A stretch of DNA of 64,000 bases from the NCBI RefSeq assembly GCF_036013645.1, contig NZ_CP107869.1, positions 6,262,001 to 6,326,000 on the forward strand. Reading direction: 5' to 3'. Positions 44,436 to 51,917 of this stretch are shown piece after piece. A program made the translations under genes and the position numbers. The notes beneath the pieces were generated by a model that was given only the letters and a program-made list of their open reading frames with translations, was not told where the DNA came from and made no database searches. The stretch is from Streptomyces sp. NBC_00490. Lineage in GTDB: Bacteria > Actinomycetota > Actinomycetes > Streptomycetales > Streptomycetaceae. How positions within the stretch are numbered: position 1 is the stretch's first letter; every line of letters begins with the position of its first letter.

Positions 44436-44918
44436 CTAGCGGATGTTCGGGTCGAAGGTGAAGATCACCAGCGTGCCCAGCAGGATGGTGAACACCGTGG
44501 CGGTGTAGAGCAGGCCCTTGAGCCAGAGCCGGGTGTTCGCGCGCTCCGCGTAGTCGTTGATGACCGTGCGCAGGCCGTTGGCGCCGTGCAGCATCGCGAG
44601 CCACAGCATCAGCAGGTCCCAGACCTGCCAGAACGGGGACGCCCAGCGGCCGGCCACGAAGGCGAAGCCGATCTTGGAGACGCCGCCGTCGAGCACCAGC
44701 TGGATCAGCAGGTGGCCGAGGACCAGGACGACCAGCACGATGCCGGACAGGCGCATGAACAGCCAGGCGGCCATCTCGAAGTTGCCCCGCGTGGACTTGG
44801 GGGTCTTCTTGGTGCGCTTGCGCGGGGCCTCGATGAGGGGGGCCGGGTTGTCGACGTCGTAGAGGGAATCGCCCTCGACGGGGCCGATACCGGACGCGGT
44901 CTTCTCGGTGATGGACAT
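44436..44918 (-). CDS. sdhD: Succinate dehydrogenase hydrophobic membrane anchor subunit
   Basis: A 160-residue anchor with three transmembrane helices: [46 protein letters not shown] and [21 protein letters not shown]. His residues in LGHLL and LHGANGLR are candidates for haem ligation. The ~45-residue N-terminal extension is charged and cytoplasmic. It follows sdhC after five bases. Confidence 0.93.
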   Translation of the reverse strand: MSITEKTASGIGPVEGDSLYDVDNPAPLIEAPRKRTKKTPKSTRGNFEMAAWLFMRLSGIVLVVLVLGHLLIQLVLDGGVSKIGFAFVAGRWASPFWQVWDLLMLWLAMLHGANGLRTVINDYAERANTRLWLKGLLYTATVFTILLGTLVIFTFDPNIR

Positions 44919-44923
44919 GCGCG

Positions 44924-45304
44924 TCAGCTCCCGAACAGTTCACGAGCGGCGTGACCGAGGACGGGGTAGATCGCCCCGATCATCAGCACGACCCACAGGC
45001 CTACGACCGTCCAGAGCATCTGCTTCTGGTAGCGCGGGCCCTTCGACCAGAAGTCGACGGCGATGACGCGCAGGCCGTTGAGCGCGTGGAAGAGGACGGC
45101 GGCGACGAGGCCGTACTCCAGACACGCGACGAGCGGGGTCTTGTAAGTGGCTACGACCCTGTCGTAGTCCTCGGGGGAGACACGGACGAGAGCGGTGTCC
45201 AGCACGTGAACGAACAGGAAGAAGAAGATGAGGACGCCGGTGACTCGATGAGCCACCCAGGACCACATTCCTTCCCGGCCGCGGTACAGCGTTCCAGCCG
45301 GCAC
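44924..45304 (-). CDS. sdhC: Succinate dehydrogenase cytochrome b556 subunit
   Basis: A 126-residue haem-binding anchor with three helices: GVLIFFFLFVHVLDTALV, LVACLEYGLVAAVLFHALNGLRVIAV and MLWTVVGLWVVLMIGAIYPVL. The YRGREGMWSWVAHRVTGV start is the usual quinone/haem-proximal segment. I chose GTG at 45304, which has GGAGGG at good spacing; upstream in-frame ATGs (45400 and 45391) would add a Pro-rich 29-32 residue extension. It is the first gene of the operon. The 248 bases upstream hold its promoter; I could not pick a convincing one. Confidence 0.92.
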   Translation of the reverse strand: MPAGTLYRGREGMWSWVAHRVTGVLIFFFLFVHVLDTALVRVSPEDYDRVVATYKTPLVACLEYGLVAAVLFHALNGLRVIAVDFWSKGPRYQKQMLWTVVGLWVVLMIGAIYPVLGHAARELFGS

Positions 45305-45552
45305 GGAAGTCCCTCCGGGAGCGGGGATTGGGGCCGCCGGCTTGTGCTGTCGGTCTGGCCCGGCCGGGTACGGTCCACCGGCCCCCAGCATCGTAGCCAT
45401 CCGTCGCCGCCGGGCTGAGCCGGGGTATCGCGGTGTGATCAAAGTGGCACGCGTTTGGGTGAGCGTTGGCGGGGTCTGGGGTGGTGTGTGTGGTTATTCG
45501 CGGGGTGCGGTGCGGCTGTGGCGGGACGCTCCCCGCGGCGCAACCGCCGATG

Positions 45553-46092
45553 TCACAGCCCCGCGCCCCCGAGGGCGTCCACCAGGCGTCCTTTGGCCAG
45601 GCGCCGCAGTTCCTCCGCCGCCACCACCCGTTCGTCCTCCGGATCGTTCGTCAAACGTGACCGGATTCCCGCCAGTACGTGGTTCAGGGCCTCGCCCGGA
45701 GGCAACCCGTCCAGGCAGATGACGAACGAATGGCCGAACTTCGCCTCGTATGCCGCGTGTGCCGCGCTCAGGGCCATATGGGCGGCTTCGTACATTCCGT
45801 CCGGCAGTGCCGGCAGCGTCTCTCCCGCCAGGGCCTCCGACAGGTCGCCCGGCGACAGGTCGTACGCCGCCTCGTCGGACGCGGCCTGCAAGGAGTCCAG
45901 GTCCGGGTACGGGCGGTGGTCCGCCACCCGGCGTGCCCAGCGGAGGCTGCGGAGGCAGGTGAGAAGGAGGTGGTGGGCCTCTTCGGGGGACGCGGAGTTG
46001 AAGGCGTCCAGCAGCGTCGGCGACCGTGGGGTGCGGGTCTGCTCGGGCAGGGCCGGTATGGCGACTCGGCCGGGAAGGTGTGTGGGCGTCAC
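45553..46092 (-). CDS. OHCU decarboxylase family protein (uric acid degradation)
   Basis: A 179-residue protein of the 2-oxo-4-hydroxy-4-carboxy-5-ureidoimidazoline decarboxylase family, which converts the urate breakdown product OHCU to S-allantoin. The all-helical pattern FNSASPEEAHHLLLTCLRSLRWARRVADHRPYP and the signature AYEAKFGHSFVICLDG are present. The usual HPxxG catalytic stretch reads HRPYPD here, so activity is less certain than family membership. It starts with GTG at 46092. No other purine-catabolism gene lies beside it. Confidence 0.75.
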   Translation of the reverse strand: MTPTHLPGRVAIPALPEQTRTPRSPTLLDAFNSASPEEAHHLLLTCLRSLRWARRVADHRPYPDLDSLQAASDEAAYDLSPGDLSEALAGETLPALPDGMYEAAHMALSAAHAAYEAKFGHSFVICLDGLPPGEALNHVLAGIRSRLTNDPEDERVVAAEELRRLAKGRLVDALGGAGL

Positions 46093-46247
46093 GTGTGTTT
46101 CGGCAGGGGAAGCTGTGTGAGGTGTGGCGTTACGTTATCGAGAGTGGGCATCACGTGTCCGACGGACAACCGAATTTCACCCGAACGGCAGAGTTTCGGA
46201 ACGCCGGGTGGACACTTCCGGCCACCCTTCCTGTCTAGGTTGGCGTA

Positions 46248-47924
46248 GTGAGCCAGCACAGGCGCCGGCCGTCGGCGGAGAAGGCACGGCAGACACGGCA
46301 GATGAGGACACGGGCAATCGTCGTCGCGGCGGTGGCCGCGACCGTCGGCGCGGGGGTGGGGCTCGGACTGTGGGCCTCCGGGGACGACGGTGACGGCGGG
46401 CCCGCGGGATCGGCGCGGCCGACGTCCTCCGTCGGGGCCTCGGCAGCCTCGCCCAGCGCTTCCCGGGAGACGCCGAGTCCGTCTCCCACCCGCTCCTACC
46501 CCCTCTCGCGGACCCCGCGCACGATTCCCGCCGTCCAGGCGCACACCCCGGCGCGGGGCCCCGGCTGGCGGCCGCAGCGCGGGGCACGGGTCGTGGTGAG
46601 CGACGCGGAACTGGCCGGGGAAGGTCGGCTGGTCGCGGGTGAGCTGGGCCTGACGTACGCGGGGGAGCGGAGCGACAACAGGGACGGGGACCTGCGGCTG
46701 GCCCTCGACGACGGAGCGGGGGACGGCCCGGAGTCGTACACCATGACCGTGCGCGGCGGGCGGGTCAGCATCAGCGGGCCCGCCGACTCCGGGGTCTTCT
46801 ACGGGACCCGCACCCTCAAGCAGGAGGTGCACGGCGGCGGTACGGCGCCGGAGGGCGTCGTACGGGACGCGCCGGCCAAGGCGGTGCGCGGGTTCTCCCT
46901 CGACATCGCGCGCAAGCACTTCACCGCGGGCTGGATCGAGGACCGGGTCCGGGAGCTGGGCGATCTGAAGTTCAACCAGCTCCAGCTGCACTTCTCCGAC
47001 GACCAGGGGTTCCGGATCGAGTCCGAATCGCACCCCGAGATCGTGTCCGCCCAGCACCTCACCAAGGCCCAGGTCCGGAAGATCGTCGCGCTCGCCGCCC
47101 AGCGGCACATCACCGTCGTGCCCGAGATCGACTCACCCGGACACCTGGGTGCCGTGCTCGCCGCGCATCCCGAACTGCAACTGCGCAACGCCTCCGGCGT
47201 CGCCACCCGCGGCGCGATCGACATCTCCAAGGACGGGTCCGCCAAGATCGTCGACGATCTGCTCGACGAGTACGCCGACCTGTTCCCCGGCGTGCCGTGG
47301 CACCTCGGCGGCGACGAGTACCAGGCGCTGGTGGTGAGCGACCCGGAGGCGTCGTTCCCGCAGCTGGCCGCCGCCGCGAAGGAGGCGTACGGGTCCGGCG
47401 CGACCGTCGCCGACCTCACCACCGGATGGCTCAACGACCGCGCCGACACCGTGCGCGCCCACGACAGGACCCCGCTGGCCTGGAACGACGGCTTCTTCCG
47501 GGGTACGTCCGTGCGGCCCGACGCCGGCATCCAGGTCGCCTACTGGACCGGCAAGGAGATCGGGGCGCGGGAGCCCGTGGAGTATCTGAGCGCGGGGCGC
47601 GAACTGATCAACTACAACGACGAGTTCCTGTACTACGTCCTCGGACAGCCCAACAACTTCGCGTACCCGACGGGGCAGCGGATCTACGAGCTGTGGACGC
47701 CCCGGGTGGTGCGCGGCACGCTCGCGGTCCCGGCGAAGTACGACGACCGGATCCGCGGCGGGTACTTCGCGGTCTGGTGCGACCTCGCGAACTCCCAGAC
47801 CCAGGACCAGGTCGCGGCCGGCGTCCGGATGCCGCTGAGGGCCCTGGTCCAGAAGCTGTGGGACGCGGAGAAACCGGCTCTGTCCTGGGCGGACTTCAAG
47901 GCGCTGGCCGATCGACTGGACTGA
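46248..47924 (+). CDS. GH20 beta-N-acetylhexosaminidase, membrane-anchored or secreted
   Basis: A 558-residue glycoside hydrolase of family 20 that removes terminal GlcNAc/GalNAc, for example from chitin oligomers or wall fragments. An N-terminal membrane segment (IVVAAVAATVGAGVGLGLWA) precedes a Ser/Pro linker, a GH20b-like domain (about 100-190) and the barrel. VRGFSLDIARKHF opens the barrel, PEIDSPGHLGA follows, and HLGGDEY places the catalytic pair at Asp356-Glu357. No cleavage site is clear, so it may remain anchored. It starts with GTG at 46248; it is divergent from the OHCU gene. Confidence 0.92.
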   Translation: MSQHRRRPSAEKARQTRQMRTRAIVVAAVAATVGAGVGLGLWASGDDGDGGPAGSARPTSSVGASAASPSASRETPSPSPTRSYPLSRTPRTIPAVQAHTPARGPGWRPQRGARVVVSDAELAGEGRLVAGELGLTYAGERSDNRDGDLRLALDDGAGDGPESYTMTVRGGRVSISGPADSGVFYGTRTLKQEVHGGGTAPEGVVRDAPAKAVRGFSLDIARKHFTAGWIEDRVRELGDLKFNQLQLHFSDDQGFRIESESHPEIVSAQHLTKAQVRKIVALAAQRHITVVPEIDSPGHLGAVLAAHPELQLRNASGVATRGAIDISKDGSAKIVDDLLDEYADLFPGVPWHLGGDEYQALVVSDPEASFPQLAAAAKEAYGSGATVADLTTGWLNDRADTVRAHDRTPLAWNDGFFRGTSVRPDAGIQVAYWTGKEIGAREPVEYLSAGRELINYNDEFLYYVLGQPNNFAYPTGQRIYELWTPRVVRGTLAVPAKYDDRIRGGYFAVWCDLANSQTQDQVAAGVRMPLRALVQKLWDAEKPALSWADFKALADRLD

Positions 47925-48043
47925 GGGCGACGAGTGGACGTACGGCGCCGGCGAACCGTATCTTCCGCTTGCCGTGCGTGAGGCTCTGGGGAGGGCCGGG
48001 TGCGGCGTTCCGTTTTCTCAGTACTCGGGGGGACAGCCTCACC

Positions 48044-48730
48044 ATGACCGAAAATCCGCAGGCTCAGCTCAACGCCGTACCGACCACCTGGCTGCGGTCG
48101 CCGATCGGGCTCGGGTGGGCCGCCGTCGCGGGGCTCGGTGTCGTGATCGCCACCGATCTGTTCGCGGTCTGGGCGGACGTCGTCATGCGCGACGTGACCG
48201 GCGACCTCGCGAGCGGCGTGGCGGTCGGCGACCGCGCCGACCGTGCGGACCGGCTCTACTCCGTCGCCGGCACCGTCCAGACGGCCGCGCTGCTCACGAC
48301 CGCCGTCCTGTTCGTGTGCTGGTTCCACCGGGTGCGGGTCAACGCCGAGGTGTTCCGGCCGGACGGCCACAGAAAGACGCGGACCTGGGCGATCTGGGGC
48401 TGGATCGTACCGATCGTCAACCTCTGGTTCCCGCGCCGCATCACGCTGGACATCTGGGACGCCAGCAGCCCCTGGGGTGCGCCCCGGCCGCACGGGCTCG
48501 TCAACACCTGGTGGACGTTCTGGGTCATCTCGCTGCTCTCCGGACGGGCCGCGTCCCGCGCGTACACCAAGGCCGACAGCGCCGAGGAGATCCAGGACGC
48601 GGCGGGCCAGATGCTGTTCGCGGACGTCGTCGACATCGCGGCCGCCGCGCTCGCCATCGCCGTCGTGCTGCGGCTGACCCGCATGCAGAACGAGAAGGTC
48701 CAGCAGGGCCCCGCCCCTGTCTTCGCCTGA
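48044..48730 (+). CDS. DUF4328-type membrane protein
   Basis: A 228-residue membrane protein with about four hydrophobic helices. The central motif HRKTRTWAIWGWIVPIVNLWFPRRITLDIWDAS (Trp- and Pro-rich, cytoplasmic loop plus helix) is characteristic of the DUF4328 family, common in Streptomyces. The function is unknown. The ATG at 48044 follows GGGGGGA. It stands alone; 848 bases without a convincing gene follow it. Confidence 0.82.
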   Translation: MTENPQAQLNAVPTTWLRSPIGLGWAAVAGLGVVIATDLFAVWADVVMRDVTGDLASGVAVGDRADRADRLYSVAGTVQTAALLTTAVLFVCWFHRVRVNAEVFRPDGHRKTRTWAIWGWIVPIVNLWFPRRITLDIWDASSPWGAPRPHGLVNTWWTFWVISLLSGRAASRAYTKADSAEEIQDAAGQMLFADVVDIAAAALAIAVVLRLTRMQNEKVQQGPAPVFA

Positions 48731-49578
48731 GCGACCGGCGGCCGCATGGGCGGCCCCCGTCCCTGGCCGAGGGACCGGTTCGGTTCCCGCGCTGCCGGGG
48801 CGGGTTCACGTCTCCGCCCGAGGGGCTTGCCTTGTGCCGGCGTGGAGATCGGCCGCTGTCCCGGCTCGGGGCCCGGCCCTCGTCGTTGCCGGGGTCGTGG
48901 GGCCGCGCCTCCGTCCGGGGGGCTTGCCTTGTGCTGGCGTGGAGATCGGCCCGCTGTCTCTGCCTGATGCGTGGGCCTTGGTCGCTGCCGAGGGGCCGGT
49001 TTCCGTGCTGCTGGGTCGGGTTCGCGCCTCCGTCCCAGGGGCTCGCCTGGTGTCGGCTGGAGATCGGCCGTTGCCTCTGCCTGATGCGTGGGCCTTGGTC
49101 GCTGCCGAGGGGCCGGTTCCCGTGCTGCTGGAGCGGGTTCGCGTCTTTGTCCGAGGGGCTCGCCTGGTGTCGGCTGGAGATCGGCCGCTGCCTCCGTCTG
49201 ATGCGTGGGCCTTGGTCGCTGCCTGGGGGTGCGGGCCCGAGTCGTCGTCTGAGGGGCTCGCTTCGTCTCCGAATGAAGGGCACGCCCCCGTCTCCGCCTG
49301 GGGATTCGGCCCCTGCCTCCACCCGAGGCTTGCTCCCGTTCTCGCCTGAGTCATCGGCCTTTGTCCCGGCCAGAGGGACATACTTCCGTTCCTGCCTGGG
49401 GGGCCTGCGTCCCCGCGTGAGGGACCTGATCCCGTTCCCGCCTGGCGGGCCTGTCCCCCGAAGGGGACGGTCCTCGTGCGCACCCAAGGGGCGGATTGTC
49501 CGATACGGCTGCGAACTGCCGTGCGACTGTGGTGTATTCGGGCCCGAGCCGCAGCCGAGACGCCGGGGGGAGCCGGGA
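48731..49578. other. 848-bp stretch without a convincing gene, made of degenerate repeats
   Basis: Open frames exist on both strands (for example 48834-49349 plus, 48806-49483 minus) but none has the third-position G/C pattern of its neighbours, a ribosome site or a recognisable domain. The sequence is GC-rich and built from repeated words such as GAGGGGCT(C/T)GCCT, GGAGATCGGCC and CCGTTCC(C/T)GCCTGG. The strongest part is the 117-bp tandem repeat listed separately. The 3' part (49240-49480) looks like older, decayed copies of shorter units. Confidence 0.6.
48912..49225. repeat. Tandem repeat with a 117-bp period
   Basis: The word CTGATGCGTGGGCCTTGGTC begins at 48964, 49081 and 49198, exactly 117 bases apart each time, and the intervening sequence matches closely (for example GAGGGGCCGGTT(T/C)CCGTGCTGCTGG after the first two). 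A partial unit precedes the first word from about 48912. The third unit diverges after about 49225. 117 is 3 x 39 and each unit looks divisible into three weakly similar 39-base parts, hinting at stepwise growth. Confidence 0.85.
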
Positions 49579-50082
49579 ATGGGCTACTGGGGGTATTTCG
49601 TCGTGGGCCGCAGTGAGCGGCCGCTCGGGGAGTTGGACGCGCTGGCGGGGGCCGAGGGGCTGAGCCTGCGGGTGGAGGCGTCCGGGGGGTGGCAGGTGTG
49701 GGAGTACCCGAGCGGGGAGGGGGACGTCGGGTCCATGAACTCCCTGGCCCGGGAGACCGGGGCGCCCGCGCTCTTCGGGTACGTGATGGACAGCGACTGT
49801 GTGGTCGTGGAGGCGGCCGGGCCGGAGAGCGGGGCGTGGACGACGTGTCTGGCGCGGACCGCGATGGCCGAGTACATCGGCGCCGACAAGGAGGGCCTCA
49901 CGCTGGAGGACTACTTCCTGGAGCCACGGGACGCCGCCGAGCGAGCCGTCTCCTGGGCCGAGGAGGCCGGGCGTGCCGTCGAGGCCGAGGCGGTGGTGGA
50001 GGTGCTGACCGCGGACCCCGACCCGTTGGCCGAAAACCTGTTCTTCCGGCTGCTCGACCGACTCGCCGTGGTGCCCCTGTGA
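49579..50082 (+). CDS. Protein of unknown function
   Basis: A 167-residue soluble acidic protein with no recognised domain. It begins MGYWGYFVVGRS, alternates short beta stretches (GGWQVWEYP, ALFGYVMDSDCVVVEA) and ends in an acidic helical region (DAAERAVSWAEEAGRAVEAEAVVEVL). The Trp-rich start and the WEYP/SxxW pattern recall small Streptomyces proteins found next to toxin-immunity type genes, but I cannot assign it. ATG at 49579 follows GGGGGGAG. The next gene starts 74 bases downstream in the same direction. Confidence 0.72.
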   Translation: MGYWGYFVVGRSERPLGELDALAGAEGLSLRVEASGGWQVWEYPSGEGDVGSMNSLARETGAPALFGYVMDSDCVVVEAAGPESGAWTTCLARTAMAEYIGADKEGLTLEDYFLEPRDAAERAVSWAEEAGRAVEAEAVVEVLTADPDPLAENLFFRLLDRLAVVPL

Positions 50083-50156
50083 CACTCCGGCGCCGTCGCA
50101 CGCAGTAAGGGGAAGTGCGGGCTCCGTCAGGGAAACCGCAGGCGAGGGAGGCGTGG

Positions 50157-50705
50157 ATGAGTCTGGTTGAGCTGATCGCTCAGGCCGACGAACGCGGACT
50201 GGCCGCCAGCGGGTTGGCTTGTTTGGACCGGTGCGTACCCCTGCTGGGCGGTGACGACGAGCTCCTGAGACCGCTGTGGGCGAGCCTCGCCGACACCGGC
50301 GACTGGGGTGCGGGCCTGGAGGTCGCGCGCGGCAAGCTCGGGGTCGGGGAGGACGCCGCCGAGGACGCGGCCGCCCTGCTCGCCCGCCGGATGCTCGACG
50401 CCGCGCCCGCCACGCCGGACGCCGCCGAGGTGCGGGTGTGGGCCGACGCCTGCTCCGTCGCCTCGCTCCAGATCCACCGGCTGCTCGACCCCGCCGACGA
50501 CGACGCCCCGCTCGACGCACGCCGCGAAGGCCGCACGGAGGGCATGCCCCCGCTCGTCGCCGCCGAACTGCGCCGCCAGGTCATCGTCCTGGAGGTACTC
50601 GCCGGGCACGGCACGGCGGGGTTGCGGCGGGCGCTGGAGGTGTCGGTGGAGGGGCGACGGGTGTTGCGGGCGGTGGTGTCGCGGCGGGCCCGGGGGCGGA
50701 GTTGA
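50157..50705 (+). CDS. Helical protein of unknown function
   Basis: A 182-residue Ala/Leu-rich protein, predicted almost entirely helical (LVELIAQADERGLAASGLACLDRCVPLL, EDAAEDAAALLARRMLDAA, ELRRQVIVLEVLAGHGTAGL). No motif is recognised. I chose ATG at 50157 with GAGGGAGG nearby upstream; a start at 50115 would add 14 residues without a ribosome site. It follows the previous unknown gene on the same strand and may share its transcript. Confidence 0.72.
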   Translation: MSLVELIAQADERGLAASGLACLDRCVPLLGGDDELLRPLWASLADTGDWGAGLEVARGKLGVGEDAAEDAAALLARRMLDAAPATPDAAEVRVWADACSVASLQIHRLLDPADDDAPLDARREGRTEGMPPLVAAELRRQVIVLEVLAGHGTAGLRRALEVSVEGRRVLRAVVSRRARGRS

Positions 50706-50781
50706 TGGCCTGAAGGGTGAGTGGGTCGGCCACTCGGCCACCCAACCGCCCGGCCACCCAACCGCCCGACCGCAACGAGGC

Positions 50782-51267
50782 TCAGAGGACCAGCCACTTC
50801 ACCACCGCATCGCCGTACTGCGCCGTCTGCCCGTAGAACGCCGTGAGATCCCGGTGGGCCGCCGCGAACGCGCCGCGCAGTTCCGGCTCCGCGTCCTGGC
50901 CGTTGTAGGGCTTCAGCAGGTCGGCTCGCGCGTTGCGCCACAGGTCCTCGAAGTCGGCGGTGGCGAGATAGTCGGCGACGCGGTTCGTCTGAGCCGCGGT
51001 GAGCAGCAGGAACGGCGGTGACGACGGGTCGGGGTGCGCTATCGGCCGGCCCCCCGTGACCACCTGAGTGTGCGGGCCCTCGCCGGTCAGGTCGTCGGCG
51101 TACAGGTGCTCCTGGTCGAGGTAGCCGCCGTCCAACACCTCCTCCCGGTGGCGGCCGATCCGCCCCCGTACGACGTCCCAGTCGTCCTCGAAGAGCTTCT
51201 CCAGCCAGGCCGGGCTGTTGCGCAGTGCGGCGGGCGGAATGGCGCGGAAGTGGAAGTACATGCTCAT
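50782..51267 (-). CDS. DUF1877 family (YfbM-like) protein
   Basis: A 161-residue protein that begins MSMYFHFRAIPPAALRNSPAWLEKLF, the typical DUF1877 opening. It continues with YLDQEHLYADDLTGEGPHTQVVTGGRPI, the conserved centre, and a final helical half ending YGDAVVKWLVL. Family members are small soluble proteins of unknown role, frequent among accessory and toxin-immunity gene sets. The frame is open far upstream (to 51456), but the ATG at 51267 fits the family start. It is divergent from the small protein gene at 51435. Confidence 0.85.
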   Translation of the reverse strand: MSMYFHFRAIPPAALRNSPAWLEKLFEDDWDVVRGRIGRHREEVLDGGYLDQEHLYADDLTGEGPHTQVVTGGRPIAHPDPSSPPFLLLTAAQTNRVADYLATADFEDLWRNARADLLKPYNGQDAEPELRGAFAAAHRDLTAFYGQTAQYGDAVVKWLVL

Positions 51268-51434
51268 CAGTGACAGGAGCGCACGGGGACGGCGAACCGT
51301 CACTCCCGGGCAAAACGCGCACTTGAGAGCGGACTGTGCCCGTCGTGGGGCGGAGGTGGGGCGGTCCTGCGCCGGTATCGCGAATCGGGCCGGAAACGGG
51401 TGACGAACCGGCCGCGCCGCACGCTCTTGGGGAT

Positions 51435-51839
51435 GTGACGACACATGTGACGACACACCAGATGACCAGGCCCCCGGCGGCGGCGAAGCCGATGCGGTGG
51501 GCGGCGGACGCGGTCGCGACGATGCGCGAGGGCGCGCGGGTGCGGCTCGACTACTCGGCGCAGAGTCTGTGGCGCGTCGACCGGATGGTCGAGGACCTGC
51601 GGCGCGAGGGCACGCCGTACGACGCCGTCGAAGCGGTGCTGCGCGGTTTCGGCGCGTACGCGGGTGAGGTGATCGCCCGTCAGTCCGGTGCCGAGTGGTG
51701 GACGAGCGGGGGTGACCACTGGATCCGTACGCCCGACGGGCTGCTGTGGGATCCGATGGACGAGGCCAAGCGGTGTTTCGCCGGGCACGGGTCGCTGCGG
51801 CTGCTGTGCCGGGACGCCACGGGTGCCGCCCGGCCGTAG
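51435..51839 (+). CDS. Small protein, paralogue of the gene at 54837
   Basis: A protein of about 134 residues. The core (residues ~25-120) aligns along its length with the product of 54837-55271: LDYSAQSLWRVDRMVEDLRREG against LDYSVASLRVVDFLVDGLRKGG, FGAYAGEVIARQSGA against LGAYVGEVLVRRAGA, and RTPDGLLWDPMDEAKRCF against RMPDGRVWNPLGKVLNRF. The function is unknown. The start is uncertain: GTG at 51435 or 51447, or ATG at 51462; no clear Shine-Dalgarno favours one. The two copies flank the PGRP amidase gene. Confidence 0.75.
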   Translation: MTTHVTTHQMTRPPAAAKPMRWAADAVATMREGARVRLDYSAQSLWRVDRMVEDLRREGTPYDAVEAVLRGFGAYAGEVIARQSGAEWWTSGGDHWIRTPDGLLWDPMDEAKRCFAGHGSLRLLCRDATGAARP

Positions 51840-51917
51840 GGGCCGCTCCTCGGACCGCTCACTGAGACTGCTGGGGCCCCGCCCACTGCACGGGGCCCCA
51901 GCAACCGTTCCGGTGCC

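Noticed and set aside
48912..49225. Repeats that might be a CRISPR array
   Set aside because: The whole 117-bp period is repeated, with no unique spacers, no short palindromic repeat and no cas genes nearby.
48806..49483. Repetitive minus-strand protein of 225 residues (and similar frames on the plus strand)
   Set aside because: The repeat period is a multiple of three, so every frame stays open. Codon bias differs from neighbours, no Shine-Dalgarno is evident, and homology could not be tested.
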